In this document: one piece after another, positions 5,617-13,494 of the stretch
Numbering within the stretch: position 1 is the stretch's first letter
Layout: each line of letters begins with the position of its first letter
Assembly: GCA_902773475.1 (NCBI GenBank)
Contig: CACYEO010000176.1
Coordinates: 1 to 23,453, forward strand
Length of the DNA stretch: 23,453 nt
Reading direction: 5' to 3'
Origin: an uncultured bacterium
GTDB taxonomy: Bacteria > Verrucomicrobiota > Kiritimatiellia > RFP12 > UBA1067
Notes under the pieces: generated by a model
What the model saw: only the letters and a program-made list of their open reading frames with translations
The model's database searches: none
Told to the model about the DNA's origin: nothing
Made by a program: the position numbers and the translations under genes

Positions 5617-7239
5617 ATGAATGTGAAAATGGATTCCGCGTCTGCGGGAAAAATCAAACTCCGTCTGGCGCTGCTCGCCGCCTCTTTCTCCGTCCTGGCC
5701 TCCGCCGCGGTTCCGTACAGGCTCGGCATCGCCGGCTATACTTTTTCTAGGCAGGATGCAGACAAGGCTCTCGAGTCCATGAAGAAGATCGGCTGCCGCC
5801 ATCTCTGCATCAAGGACAAACTCTGCGACTATACGAAAGGCGCGGCGGCGCCCATTGCGGAGTTCAAGGCGAAGTGCGCGAAAGCCGGCGTCGAATGCCT
5901 CGCGGCGGGCCCGCTCTACTTCGACAGCGAGCCTGCCGCCCGCAAGTTCTTCGAATTTGCGAAGGCGTACGGCATCAAGACAGTCACGGTCGTTCCTTTC
6001 GAAAAGAGCGGCAGGCGCAATGTAGAAAGCGACAAGGCGCTCGACATCCTCGAAAAGCTCGTCAAGGAGTTTGACATCAAGGCGGGCATCCACAACCATG
6101 GCCCGGACATGCCGGAGCTCTATCCGACCGCCGAGGCGGTGTGGGCGCGCATCAAGAACCGCGACAGCCGCATCGGCTTCTGCCTTGACGTGGGCCACCA
6201 GCGCCGCGCCGGGAAAGACCCTGTCGCCGCGATAAAAAAATACGCCTCGCGCATCTACGACGTCCATTTGAAGAATATCAAGATCGACGCGAAGAAGAAC
6301 CTCGCGATGCCCGGGCCCCGCGGCGAGCTTGACATTCCCGCGATCCTCCAGGCCCTTGCCGACACAGGTTACACAGGCGTCTGCCATGTTGAGTACGAGC
6401 GCGATTTCGAAGACAATCTTCCGGGGCTTGCCGAATCCGTAGGATACTATCGCGGCGTGATGGATGCGATCGTCCCCAAGGCGGCGATGGCTCCCGTCCC
6501 CGAAGGCGCCAACACGCTCACCGCAGAGGAAAAGGCCGAAGGATACGAACTTCTTTTCGACGGCGTGAACCTTCCCGCGGACAAATGGGTCGGCGTAAAG
6601 GAGAAGTGCCATCGCTTTCCGCGCAAGGGCTGGTACGTTTCAGGCGGCGCGCTGACGATGCGCCCGACGAGCGCCATTTCAAACGGCAAGTGGGTCGACC
6701 TCCCGGCGGAGGACAAGAAGCTCGGCGGGGGCGGCGATATCGTCACGAAGAAGAAATTCAAAGACTTCGTGTTCAAGTTCGATTTCCGCATGACAGACGC
6801 AGCAAATTCGGGCGTCAAGTATTTCCACGACGAACGCCAGAACAGGGGCTCCTGCGAAGAATACCAGGTTCTCGACAAGGGGCATCCCCTTTGCTCCAAG
6901 GAAGGAACGGAAATTCAGCAGATCGGTGCGCTCTACGATCTCTTTCCCGCCAACGGAGCGAACGAAGCCGCAAAGCCCGCAGGCCGGTGGAACAGCGGCA
7001 TGATAGTTTCGAAGGGGACGAAAGTCGAGCACTGGCTCAACGGCGTGAAAGTCCTTGAATACGAGCGCGGAGGCGAAGATTTCCGCAAGGCGGTAGGCGT
7101 TTCCAAGTACAAGACCTGGGGGCGCGACGCCAAAGGCAAGCCGCAGCCGTGGGGCGAACTGCCGGAAGGCCGCCTGCTGCTGCAGGATCACGGCGACTCG
7201 ACCGTTTCGTTCTGCAACCTCAAGGTCAAGGAACTTTAA
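5617..7239 (+). CDS. Exported sugar-phosphate-isomerase-like TIM barrel fused to a DUF1080 domain
   Basis: A 540-residue protein. Residues 1-31 form a signal peptide (basic start, hydrophobic LALLAASFSVLASA). Residues about 33-285 are a xylose-isomerase-like/AP-endonuclease-2 TIM barrel, with HNHG (159-162), LDVGH (190-194), DVHLKN (215-220) and HVEYER (257-262) supplying likely metal ligands. Residues about 302-540 are a DUF1080/3-keto-disaccharide hydrolase jelly-roll (ELLFDG, SGVKYF, EYQVLD, WNSGMIV, VEHWLNGVKV, LQDHG). A role in periplasmic 3-keto-sugar or glycoside breakdown is inferred. The ATG follows AAGGAAAACCCG. Lysine is mostly AAG, unlike neighbouring genes that often use AAA, so transfer or different expression is possible. 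It is monocistronic and meets metH tail to tail, the stops sharing TTAA (7236-7239). Confidence 0.85.
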   Translation: MNVKMDSASAGKIKLRLALLAASFSVLASAAVPYRLGIAGYTFSRQDADKALESMKKIGCRHLCIKDKLCDYTKGAAAPIAEFKAKCAKAGVECLAAGPLYFDSEPAARKFFEFAKAYGIKTVTVVPFEKSGRRNVESDKALDILEKLVKEFDIKAGIHNHGPDMPELYPTAEAVWARIKNRDSRIGFCLDVGHQRRAGKDPVAAIKKYASRIYDVHLKNIKIDAKKNLAMPGPRGELDIPAILQALADTGYTGVCHVEYERDFEDNLPGLAESVGYYRGVMDAIVPKAAMAPVPEGANTLTAEEKAEGYELLFDGVNLPADKWVGVKEKCHRFPRKGWYVSGGALTMRPTSAISNGKWVDLPAEDKKLGGGGDIVTKKKFKDFVFKFDFRMTDAANSGVKYFHDERQNRGSCEEYQVLDKGHPLCSKEGTEIQQIGALYDLFPANGANEAAKPAGRWNSGMIVSKGTKVEHWLNGVKVLEYERGGEDFRKAVGVSKYKTWGRDAKGKPQPWGELPEGRLLLQDHGDSTVSFCNLKVKEL

Positions 7240-9698
7240 CGGCGCACGCCGAAAAATCCGTCCGCCGCCCGGACGGTTTCCATGGCATCGGCCGCGTATG
7301 AATCCGCGCCGATGCCTTTTGCGTATTCGGCGGTCAGCACCGCGCCGCCCACGCATACGTGGATGTGCCCGCACCGTCCGGCCTTTTCCGCTTCGCGGAA
7401 GAGCGAAATCGTCTTTTCCATCGAAGGGACGGTCGTAGTCATGAGCGCGGAAAGCCCCACGAAACGGAACCCTCTTGAAATGGCGTTTTCGACGACGGTC
7501 TCGCACTTTACGTCTTTTCCGAAATCGTCCACTTCGTAGCCGTAGTTTTCAAGCATGGCTATTACGATGTTTTTGCCGATGTCGTGGACGTCGCCTTCGA
7601 CGGTGCACATCGCGACCCTGCCGCACGGTTCGCGCTTTTCGCCTCCTGCCGCGAGCGCTTCTTTCAGGACGGCGAACGAGCCTTCGGCGATTTTGGCGGC
7701 GCGGAGAAGTTCCGGCAGGAATACGCGCGCGGCGGCATAGTCCCGGCCGATGCGGTCGAGCGCGGGGACGAGACGGGAGTCTATTATCGAAGACGGGGAT
7801 TCGCCTGCGGCGAGCATCGAGCGGACGGCTGCGGCGTCCGGCGGCATCGGCGCGGGGCCGTCCGCAGTCTGCGAAGCCGCGGCCGCGCGCGGAGCGGCTG
7901 GCGCGGAAGGCGCCTGCGCCGTGGAAAATCCCGCATACGCGGCGCAGTAGGCGGCGCAGTCGGCGTCGAATCCGGCGAGCGCGCAGTACGCGCGGAACGC
8001 GGCGGCCATTTCCGGGACTTGCGGATTCACGATTGCGGCGTCGAGGCCTTCGCGCAGTGCCATTGCAAGGAACGTGCCGTTTGCAAGCGCGCGCGCGGGC
8101 AGCCCGAAGGAAATGTTGGACACTCCGAGAGCGGTTTTCGCGCCGTCCCTCCCCCACCGCGATTTTATTTCCCGCATCGCGTCCAGCGTGGTGTTCGCGG
8201 ATCCGGGGATTGACGCGGCGGCGAGAGTGAGCGCGTCGAAAACCACGTCGCGCGCCGGAATCCCTGCCGCTTTGCATTTTTCAAGCAGACGCTCCGCGAT
8301 TTCAACGCGGCCGTGCGGGGTTTCGGGAATCCCCTCTTCGTCGAGGCAGAGCGCCACGAGGACGCCGCCGTATTTCGCCACGAGAGGTATGACGGCGTCT
8401 ATGGATTCTTTCTTGCCGTTTACAGAATTGACGAGCGGGATGCCGTCGTACGCGCGGAGGGCGGCTTCGAGCGCGTCCGGGGCTGACGTGTCTATCTGAA
8501 GCGGAACGGGCGTGTGCGCCTGGAGCGCGCGCACCGTCGCGGGGAGGACTTGCGATTCGTCGATTCCGGGCATTCCGGTGTTCACGTCGAGCGCGTGCGC
8601 ACCGGCCGATATCTGCGCGTCCGCCTCTCCGAGAATGAAATCTGTATTTCCGGCGAGGAGCGCGGCCTGGAATTTCTTTTTCCCGGTGGGATTGATGCGC
8701 TCGCCGACGATCGCCGGCCCCGGCCCGCCCGGAAAGTTTCCGAACGATAGAGTCTTCACGCCGGAGCAGATGCGCGCGGCGAGCCTGCGCGGTCTGGCAA
8801 ATGCGGCGGGCGCGGCGGATTCCACCGACCGCACCATCGCTTCTATGTGGGCCGGAGTCGTGCCGCAGCACCCGCCGAGAATGCGCGCCCCGCGCAGGAA
8901 TATCCCGGTCTGCGCGGCGGCGAATTCATCCGGCGCCGTTTTGTAGACGGCGCGCCCTTCGACGACGGACGGAAGACCGGCGTTGGGCTGCGAAACCACG
9001 GGGACGTCTGAATGTTCGAGGAGGGAAGATGCGATTTCGACGGCGTCTTCGAGCGAGCCGCCGCAGTTGAAGCCAAGCGCGTCAGCGCGGAGTCCGCTAA
9101 TGTAAGCGGCGACGGTTTCGCAGTCCGCTCCTGTGAGCGTTCTTAGCGAAGGCTGGAAAGTCGCCGTGGCGATGACGGGCAGGTCCGGCGCGGTTTCGCG
9201 AACGGCGAGAAGCGCGGCCTTCAGCTCGTGCAGGTCGGCCATCGTTTCGATTATCGCGAGATCCGCCCCGGCATCTGCGCCGGCGCGCGCCACTGCGGCG
9301 AACGCCCGCACGGCGTCTTCGAAATCCAGCCCGCCGAGCGGCGAGAGCAGTTCCCCCGCCGGGCCGAGGTCGATTGCGGCGTACCGCGCGCCGGATTCTT
9401 TTGCAATGCGCACGGCGGCGGCTGCGAGCCGTTCCGCCTCTCCGCGCGTTTCCGCGCGCAGCGCGAGTTTCGCCGCGCCGAAAGTGTGGGCCGTCGCGAC
9501 ATGCGAACCCGCGGCGGCGTACTGCGCGTGGATCGAACGGATCAGATCCGGGGCGGTTTCGCAAAGGCGTTCCGGGACGCGCCCGGCGTCCACCCCGGCG
9601 GCGTTTATCATCGAACCCATGCCGCCGTCGAGAAACACGGGGAGACCCGCTTCGACGCGACCGCGCATGAAATCCCGGAATGGAACGGCGCTTTCCAC
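7236..9698 (-). CDS. metH: Cobalamin-dependent methionine synthase, short form (MetH)
   Basis: An 820-residue cytoplasmic enzyme. Domains in order: homocysteine-binding barrel (about 1-300; LDGGMGSM, LGFNCGG and GGCCGTTPAHI supply the zinc cysteines), methyl-tetrahydrofolate-binding pterin barrel (about 330-580; GERINPTGKKKF, LDVNTG, DTSAPDALEAAL), an Ala/Pro-rich linker, the cobalamin cap (about 630-700) and the B12 domain with the DxHxxG motif in EGDVHDIGKN. The protein ends there: the AdoMet-binding reactivation domain of the 1227-residue E. coli enzyme is absent. The GTG at 9698, one base past the metF stop, is chosen because the FRDFMRGRV helix ahead of the first strand is typical. The ATG at 9668 is the alternative. 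It directly follows metF, its methyl donor supplier. Confidence 0.92.
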   Translation of the reverse strand: MESAVPFRDFMRGRVEAGLPVFLDGGMGSMINAAGVDAGRVPERLCETAPDLIRSIHAQYAAAGSHVATAHTFGAAKLALRAETRGEAERLAAAAVRIAKESGARYAAIDLGPAGELLSPLGGLDFEDAVRAFAAVARAGADAGADLAIIETMADLHELKAALLAVRETAPDLPVIATATFQPSLRTLTGADCETVAAYISGLRADALGFNCGGSLEDAVEIASSLLEHSDVPVVSQPNAGLPSVVEGRAVYKTAPDEFAAAQTGIFLRGARILGGCCGTTPAHIEAMVRSVESAAPAAFARPRRLAARICSGVKTLSFGNFPGGPGPAIVGERINPTGKKKFQAALLAGNTDFILGEADAQISAGAHALDVNTGMPGIDESQVLPATVRALQAHTPVPLQIDTSAPDALEAALRAYDGIPLVNSVNGKKESIDAVIPLVAKYGGVLVALCLDEEGIPETPHGRVEIAERLLEKCKAAGIPARDVVFDALTLAAASIPGSANTTLDAMREIKSRWGRDGAKTALGVSNISFGLPARALANGTFLAMALREGLDAAIVNPQVPEMAAAFRAYCALAGFDADCAAYCAAYAGFSTAQAPSAPAAPRAAAASQTADGPAPMPPDAAAVRSMLAAGESPSSIIDSRLVPALDRIGRDYAAARVFLPELLRAAKIAEGSFAVLKEALAAGGEKREPCGRVAMCTVEGDVHDIGKNIVIAMLENYGYEVDDFGKDVKCETVVENAISRGFRFVGLSALMTTTVPSMEKTISLFREAEKAGRCGHIHVCVGGAVLTAEYAKGIGADSYAADAMETVRAADGFFGVRR

Positions 9699-9699
9699 T

Positions 9700-10590
9700 T
9701 TATTCCGCCGAAAGGATTTCGGAAAGGTTCGAAAGAATCGCGCGCGCGACATCAGGCTTGTTCATCGTGTACAGATGGATGCCTGTGACGCCGTTCGAGA
9801 CGAGATCTATTATCTGTTCCGTCGCGTATGCGATTCCGGCCTGCCGGAGCGCGGCGGGCGAAGCGCGGAACCTGTCGGCGAGCGCGAGGAGCCTGCGCGG
9901 CATGAACGCGTTGGAGAGTTTGAGCATCCGCGAAATCTGCGAGACTGACACCACCGGCATTATGCCGGCGAGCACCGGGATCGAGGCGTTGCGAGAGCGG
10001 AGCCTGTAGAGAAAAGTGTAGAGCATGTCGTTCTCGAAGAACATCTGCGTGGTCAGGAAGTCGCATCCCGCCTCTATCTTGCGCATGAGGTTGTCGAGAT
10101 CCGTAATCCTGTCCGGCGCTTCCGGGTGGCCTTCGGGATAGCACGCGCCGCCTACTGAGAAGCCGCGCCGCTTCAAATACGGGACAATGTCCGAGGCGTG
10201 CGCGAAATCGCCGGGGCCGGAGTCCGCCGCATCGGCCTGGCGGTCGCCGCGCAGGGCGAGGACGCTGCGTATCCCCGCTTTCTCCATCGCGTCGGCGGCT
10301 TCTTCGATTCCTTCGCGCGACGCTCCGGCGCACGTCAGGTGGGCGAGCGCTGGCACTTTCGAATCCTTCTGTATGCCAGCTGCGATTTCCACGGTGTTCA
10401 CTTTCGTCGAGCCGCCCGCGCCGTATGTGACGGATATGAAATCCGGGCGCGGCGAAAGCGAGGCGAGTTCGAGCGCGGCCGCGCGCACCGGTTCGAACGG
10501 CGCGCCGGGTTTCGGGGGGAATATCTCGAACGACAGAACCGGTTTTTCCTGCCGTGTCTTCGATTCGATGGTTTCTGCGACCGATTTCAT
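9700..10590 (-). CDS. metF: Methylenetetrahydrofolate reductase (MetF)
   Basis: A 296-residue flavoenzyme of normal length that reduces 5,10-methylene- to 5-methyl-tetrahydrofolate, the methyl donor for MetH. It shows LSFEIFPPKPG with the catalytic Glu, DFISVTYGAGGS, HLTCAG, LALRGD and the late FLTTQMFFEND and GIMPV. The ATG at 10590 is preferred over open frame further upstream, which lies within the lpxC-like gene. The ribosome-binding site (GGAACGA) is weak. It starts 29 bases after the lpxC-like stop, and metH follows one base after its TAA, so coupling is likely. Confidence 0.95.
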   Translation of the reverse strand: MKSVAETIESKTRQEKPVLSFEIFPPKPGAPFEPVRAAALELASLSPRPDFISVTYGAGGSTKVNTVEIAAGIQKDSKVPALAHLTCAGASREGIEEAADAMEKAGIRSVLALRGDRQADAADSGPGDFAHASDIVPYLKRRGFSVGGACYPEGHPEAPDRITDLDNLMRKIEAGCDFLTTQMFFENDMLYTFLYRLRSRNASIPVLAGIMPVVSVSQISRMLKLSNAFMPRRLLALADRFRASPAALRQAGIAYATEQIIDLVSNGVTGIHLYTMNKPDVARAILSNLSEILSAE

Positions 10591-10619
10591 GTCGTCGTTC
10601 CGTGTGTGTGCGGGCTGTT

Positions 10620-11666
10620 TCACAGCGGACGCAGGAGGTTGTTCCTGACGATCGCGCGCACGAGGTCGCAATCTTGCGTGTGTCCGCCGCGGAACGAAAC
10701 TACCGTGCCGGCGAAACGCGCGGGGGCGAGCAACGACACGGCTGCGAGGAAATCGAGCGTCGCGCGGTGCCACACGGGCTCCAGGAATTTTCCGTTTCCG
10801 GACGGGAAGCGCGGTTCGCCGTAGTATTTGCGCGATCCGTGGATGAGGATGTTGTTCTTGTTGTAGCCGAGATTGCGCATGTCGGCGAAAAGCCTGCCTA
10901 CCGTCTTGGCTATCAGGTACTGGCGGTGCGTGGCGTTCGTCCGCGCGAGCGAGGCGCGGCGGAAGACGTCAGGCGTGACGTCGAACAGCACGCGCTGCTT
11001 TCCGATCACGGAATTGAAATCTATGGCTACGTCGGCGCGAAGGCGCTTTTCGCCGTTTTCCGCCGGCAGGAACATGATGAAATCGCCGCGCGAACCTGCG
11101 AACGCTACGGGTTTCTCCACCGTGCACCATGCGGCCGGCGAGTTTTTCTTTTCGACTATTCCAGCACTTTCGACCGCCTTTACGAGCGGCTGCGACGATT
11201 CGTCGAAAAGCGGCGGATCGCCGGAATTCGTGCAGATCACGACGTCGTCGAGCCCGAGGCCCGCCTTCAGCGCGATGATGTGTTCCGTCATGCGCAGGTA
11301 GTTGTGCGGCGAGCCGGAGCGCAGAACGAGATTGCGCGCGCTCGTCCAGAGGTTCGCGATCGACACTTCGGTGTCGAGCTGCTCCGGGAGATCGGTGCGG
11401 CGTATCCACCATCCGGGTTTTTGGGAGGGGGCGAAAGTTATCGTGCGTTTCTCGCTGCCGCGGAAAGTGCCGATGCCGGAAACCGAAACGGGTTTTGCGA
11501 TGGTCGTGCGGAAAGGGCTGAATTCCGTTTCACTGTTGGAAAGAACGCATTCGTCGACGCTTTGAGCGTTGAAACGCTCAAGCGCGGCCGCGAATTCGCT
11601 TTTGCCGCCTGCTATGACGTCGCATCCGGCGTAGACCGGAATCCGTGGGGGATTTGTCGTTTTCAA
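10620..11666 (-). CDS. lpxC: LpxC-family UDP-3-O-acyl-GlcNAc deacetylase homologue, divergent
   Basis: A 348-residue protein (LpxC is about 305) matching the two-domain LpxC layout after an N-terminal extension of about 55 residues. It has VSGIGTFRG (GVGLHSG in LpxC), WWIRRTDL, TEHIIALKAGLGLDDVVI with the Glu-His pair 128-129, AKTVG and a late GGHTQ with His329. LpxC performs the committed step of lipid A synthesis with a zinc ion. The usual HKxLDxxGD motif is altered to WHRATLDFLAAV: His300 to Asp305 is one residue wider than normal, and the catalytic Asp of GD is Ala. Activity is therefore uncertain. The TTG start at 11666 follows CAGGAG by 6 bases and overlaps the murC TGA as TTGA. An upstream TTG at 11684 is less likely. 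Confidence 0.75.
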   Translation of the reverse strand: MKTTNPPRIPVYAGCDVIAGGKSEFAAALERFNAQSVDECVLSNSETEFSPFRTTIAKPVSVSGIGTFRGSEKRTITFAPSQKPGWWIRRTDLPEQLDTEVSIANLWTSARNLVLRSGSPHNYLRMTEHIIALKAGLGLDDVVICTNSGDPPLFDESSQPLVKAVESAGIVEKKNSPAAWCTVEKPVAFAGSRGDFIMFLPAENGEKRLRADVAIDFNSVIGKQRVLFDVTPDVFRRASLARTNATHRQYLIAKTVGRLFADMRNLGYNKNNILIHGSRKYYGEPRFPSGNGKFLEPVWHRATLDFLAAVSLLAPARFAGTVVSFRGGHTQDCDLVRAIVRNNLLRPL

Positions 11667-12967
11667 GAGTTGCTCCTGTCGCAAAGCCGTTTTGCGGTTT
11701 CCGGCAGCGCCGGATCGCGCGCTCCAGCGGTCACGAGCGCGGCTGCGCCCGCGTCTCCCGCGGCGGCGAGCATGTCATGCGCTTCCGCCGCGTCTTTGGC
11801 GCGCAGGACGCGTCCTGCGCAGCCTGCGATGCGGCGCGCGAGGTCGTCCGCCGATATCGACCTGTCGGCCGTGCCGCCGGCGTCGTACACGTCCATGAGT
11901 ATCAGAACATCCTGCCGGCGCACTTCGCGGAGGAACGTTTCCGCGAGGGCGTCGAGCGTTTTGCGGAGAGGACTGTAGCCGTGCGGACGCCATGCGACGG
12001 CGATTCCGCCGGGGAACGCGGCCGCGAGCGTCTTCCACATCGCCGCAAGCTTGTCCGGGTTGTGCGCATAATCGTCTATCACGGCGGCGCCGCCGCGCAC
12101 GCCTATGCGCTGGAGTCTGCGTTCCACGCCGGGGAACGTCGCAAGCGCGGCCTGCGCCGCCTCGGGGTCGGCGCCTATGGCGAGCGCGGCGGAGACCGCG
12201 CTCGCCGCGTTTGCAATGTTGTGCAGCCCGGGTGCAGGGACGGTCCACCGCCTGCCCGCCATGGAGAACGAACCGCTCCATCCTTCCGTCGAAGGCTGCG
12301 AGTAGAGCGTTTCCGCGCGCGAATCCACGATTGGCCCGGAAGTCTTGGCGCGGAAGGCATCGAAGAGTTCCCGGGTCTCGTCCAGTCCGAAATGGTCCGC
12401 TGCCGCGTTTGTTATCACTGCGGCGGCAGGCGAAAACGCCATCAGAGATTTGTCGGATTCGTCGACCTCCGCGACAGCCCATTCGCCGGACCCCTTGCGG
12501 ACCGACCCGACGCGCGTTCCGCCGCAGTCCCAGCCCGGAACGGCAGCGCCGTTCACGACGAGCGGGTCGAATCCGGCGCCGGCGAGGATATGGCCGGCCA
12601 TTGCCGTAACGGTGGATTTGCCGCATGTTCCCGCCACGGCCAGGAGTTTTTTCGAAGACAGAAGCCCGGCGAGGGCGGTCGCGCGGTGCGTCACGGGCAC
12701 GGAAAACTTTCGTGCAAGGACGAGACCCGGGTTGTCGTCTTCGACAGCCGAAGAAACCACTACCCGCGACGTTTCCGCGTCCACGGCGGGCGCGTCCTGC
12801 GGGAAAAGAGCCACGCCCTGCGCGGCGAGGGTTGAAAGCACGGGCGTGAAGCGGCGCGAATCGAGCAGACGGTCAGCGCCCGTCACCGTTTCGCCGGCGT
12901 CGAGAAGCGCCTGTGCGAGGGCGGACATCCCCACCCCCCCGATTCCTATCATGTGAGTGCGCGCCAA
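11663..12967 (-). CDS. murC: UDP-N-acetylmuramate--L-alanine ligase (MurC)
   Basis: A 434-residue Mur ligase, slightly short for MurC (about 450-490). It joins L-alanine to UDP-MurNAc with ATP in the cytoplasm. Order: N-terminal Rossmann MIGIGGVGMSALAQ, VVSSAVEDDNP, the ATP-binding loop AGTCGKSTVTAM (113-122 region), EVDESDKS, ITNAAADHFG, the C-terminal GVERRLQ, DDYAHNP and WRPHGYSPLRKT. The loop has Cys where MurC nearly always has His (GTHGKTT). A TTG start is chosen because GGAGGA lies 8 bases upstream; an internal ATG five codons later would cut the first strand. It lies 23 bases after rsfS and overlaps the lpxC-like gene. Mpl or another Mur-like ligase is less likely. Confidence 0.85.
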   Translation of the reverse strand: MARTHMIGIGGVGMSALAQALLDAGETVTGADRLLDSRRFTPVLSTLAAQGVALFPQDAPAVDAETSRVVVSSAVEDDNPGLVLARKFSVPVTHRATALAGLLSSKKLLAVAGTCGKSTVTAMAGHILAGAGFDPLVVNGAAVPGWDCGGTRVGSVRKGSGEWAVAEVDESDKSLMAFSPAAAVITNAAADHFGLDETRELFDAFRAKTSGPIVDSRAETLYSQPSTEGWSGSFSMAGRRWTVPAPGLHNIANAASAVSAALAIGADPEAAQAALATFPGVERRLQRIGVRGGAAVIDDYAHNPDKLAAMWKTLAAAFPGGIAVAWRPHGYSPLRKTLDALAETFLREVRRQDVLILMDVYDAGGTADRSISADDLARRIAGCAGRVLRAKDAAEAHDMLAAAGDAGAAALVTAGARDPALPETAKRLCDRSNS

Positions 12968-12990
12968 GGCGTTCTTCCTCCGTGCGGAAA

Positions 12991-13329
12991 TCAGAATGCG
13001 ACCTGTCTGGCGTCCGCCCAGAGTTTTTCAAGCGCGTAGTATGCGCGCGCTTCCGGCGAAAACACGTGGACGACCACGTCCAGGCGGTCGATTACGATCC
13101 ATCCGGAATCCGGCTCGCCGCAGACGCGCCCGGGGGCGATGCCGGCGGCGCGGGCGGAATCCTGCACTTCGGCGGCCAGCGCTTTCAGATGCGGCGCGGC
13201 CGAACCAGTGGCCGCGACATAGTAGTCGGTCAGCCCCGATATTCCGCGAACGTCGTAGATCTTTACGTCTTCGGCTTTTTTGGACGCGAGGGCGCGCGCC
13301 GTTTCAACGGCTTCCTGTTCGGCTGTCAT
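12991..13329 (-). CDS. rsfS: Ribosomal silencing factor RsfS (Iojap/YbeB)
   Basis: A 112-residue protein of normal RsfS length. It binds ribosomal protein uL14 on the 50S subunit and blocks subunit joining in starvation. Seen: VETARALASKKAEDVKIYDVRGISGLTDYYVAATG (29-residue core region split here only by wording), HLKALA, GEPDSGWIVID and the late VVVHVFSPEARAYYALEKLW, all typical. The ATG at 13329 is preferred because GGAAGGA lies upstream and the frame upstream is promoter sequence. First gene of the rsfS-murC-lpxC-metF-metH transcript, divergent from the surface-repeat gene. Confidence 0.95.
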   Translation of the reverse strand: MTAEQEAVETARALASKKAEDVKIYDVRGISGLTDYYVAATGSAAPHLKALAAEVQDSARAAGIAPGRVCGEPDSGWIVIDRLDVVVHVFSPEARAYYALEKLWADARQVAF

Positions 13330-13359
13330 GTTGGTGGAATCCTTCCATAGTCGCGCGCG

Positions 13360-13368
13360 AGTATACCA
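13360..13368 (-). promoter_or_regulatory. Extended -10 promoter of rsfS
   Basis: Read on the minus strand: TGGTATACT (13360-13368), an extended -10, with a start near 13353 and a leader of about 24 bases. No convincing -35 is seen at the right distance, which is usual for extended -10 promoters. It lies in a 165-base divergent region shared with the promoter at 13419. Confidence 0.5.
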
Positions 13369-13418
13369 TAAACGCGGAATCGCTTCAGAACCGCGCCCGA
13401 CGGAGCCGCCGTTGCGCA

Positions 13419-13447
13419 TTGACTGCGCAGACCGCTTGCCGTATACT
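13419..13447 (+). promoter_or_regulatory. Strong sigma70-type promoter of the surface-repeat gene
   Basis: -35 TTGACT (13419-13424), a 17-base spacer and -10 TATACT (13442-13447), nearly consensus. The predicted start is about 13454, with a leader of about 40 bases carrying AAAAGGA before the ATG at 13495. It may also drive holB and the genes behind it. Confidence 0.75.
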
Positions 13448-13494
13448 TCTTCCACCTTCCACGGTGCCGTGAAAACCAAAAAAAGGAAAAAACC

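Noticed and set aside
7240..7300. Intrinsic terminator between the fusion gene and metH
   Set aside because: The two coding regions overlap by four bases and no hairpin with a U-tract is visible.
10591..10773. N-terminal extension of metF
   Set aside because: It overlaps the lpxC-like gene in another frame and has no family similarity; the ATG at 10590 gives the normal MetF length.
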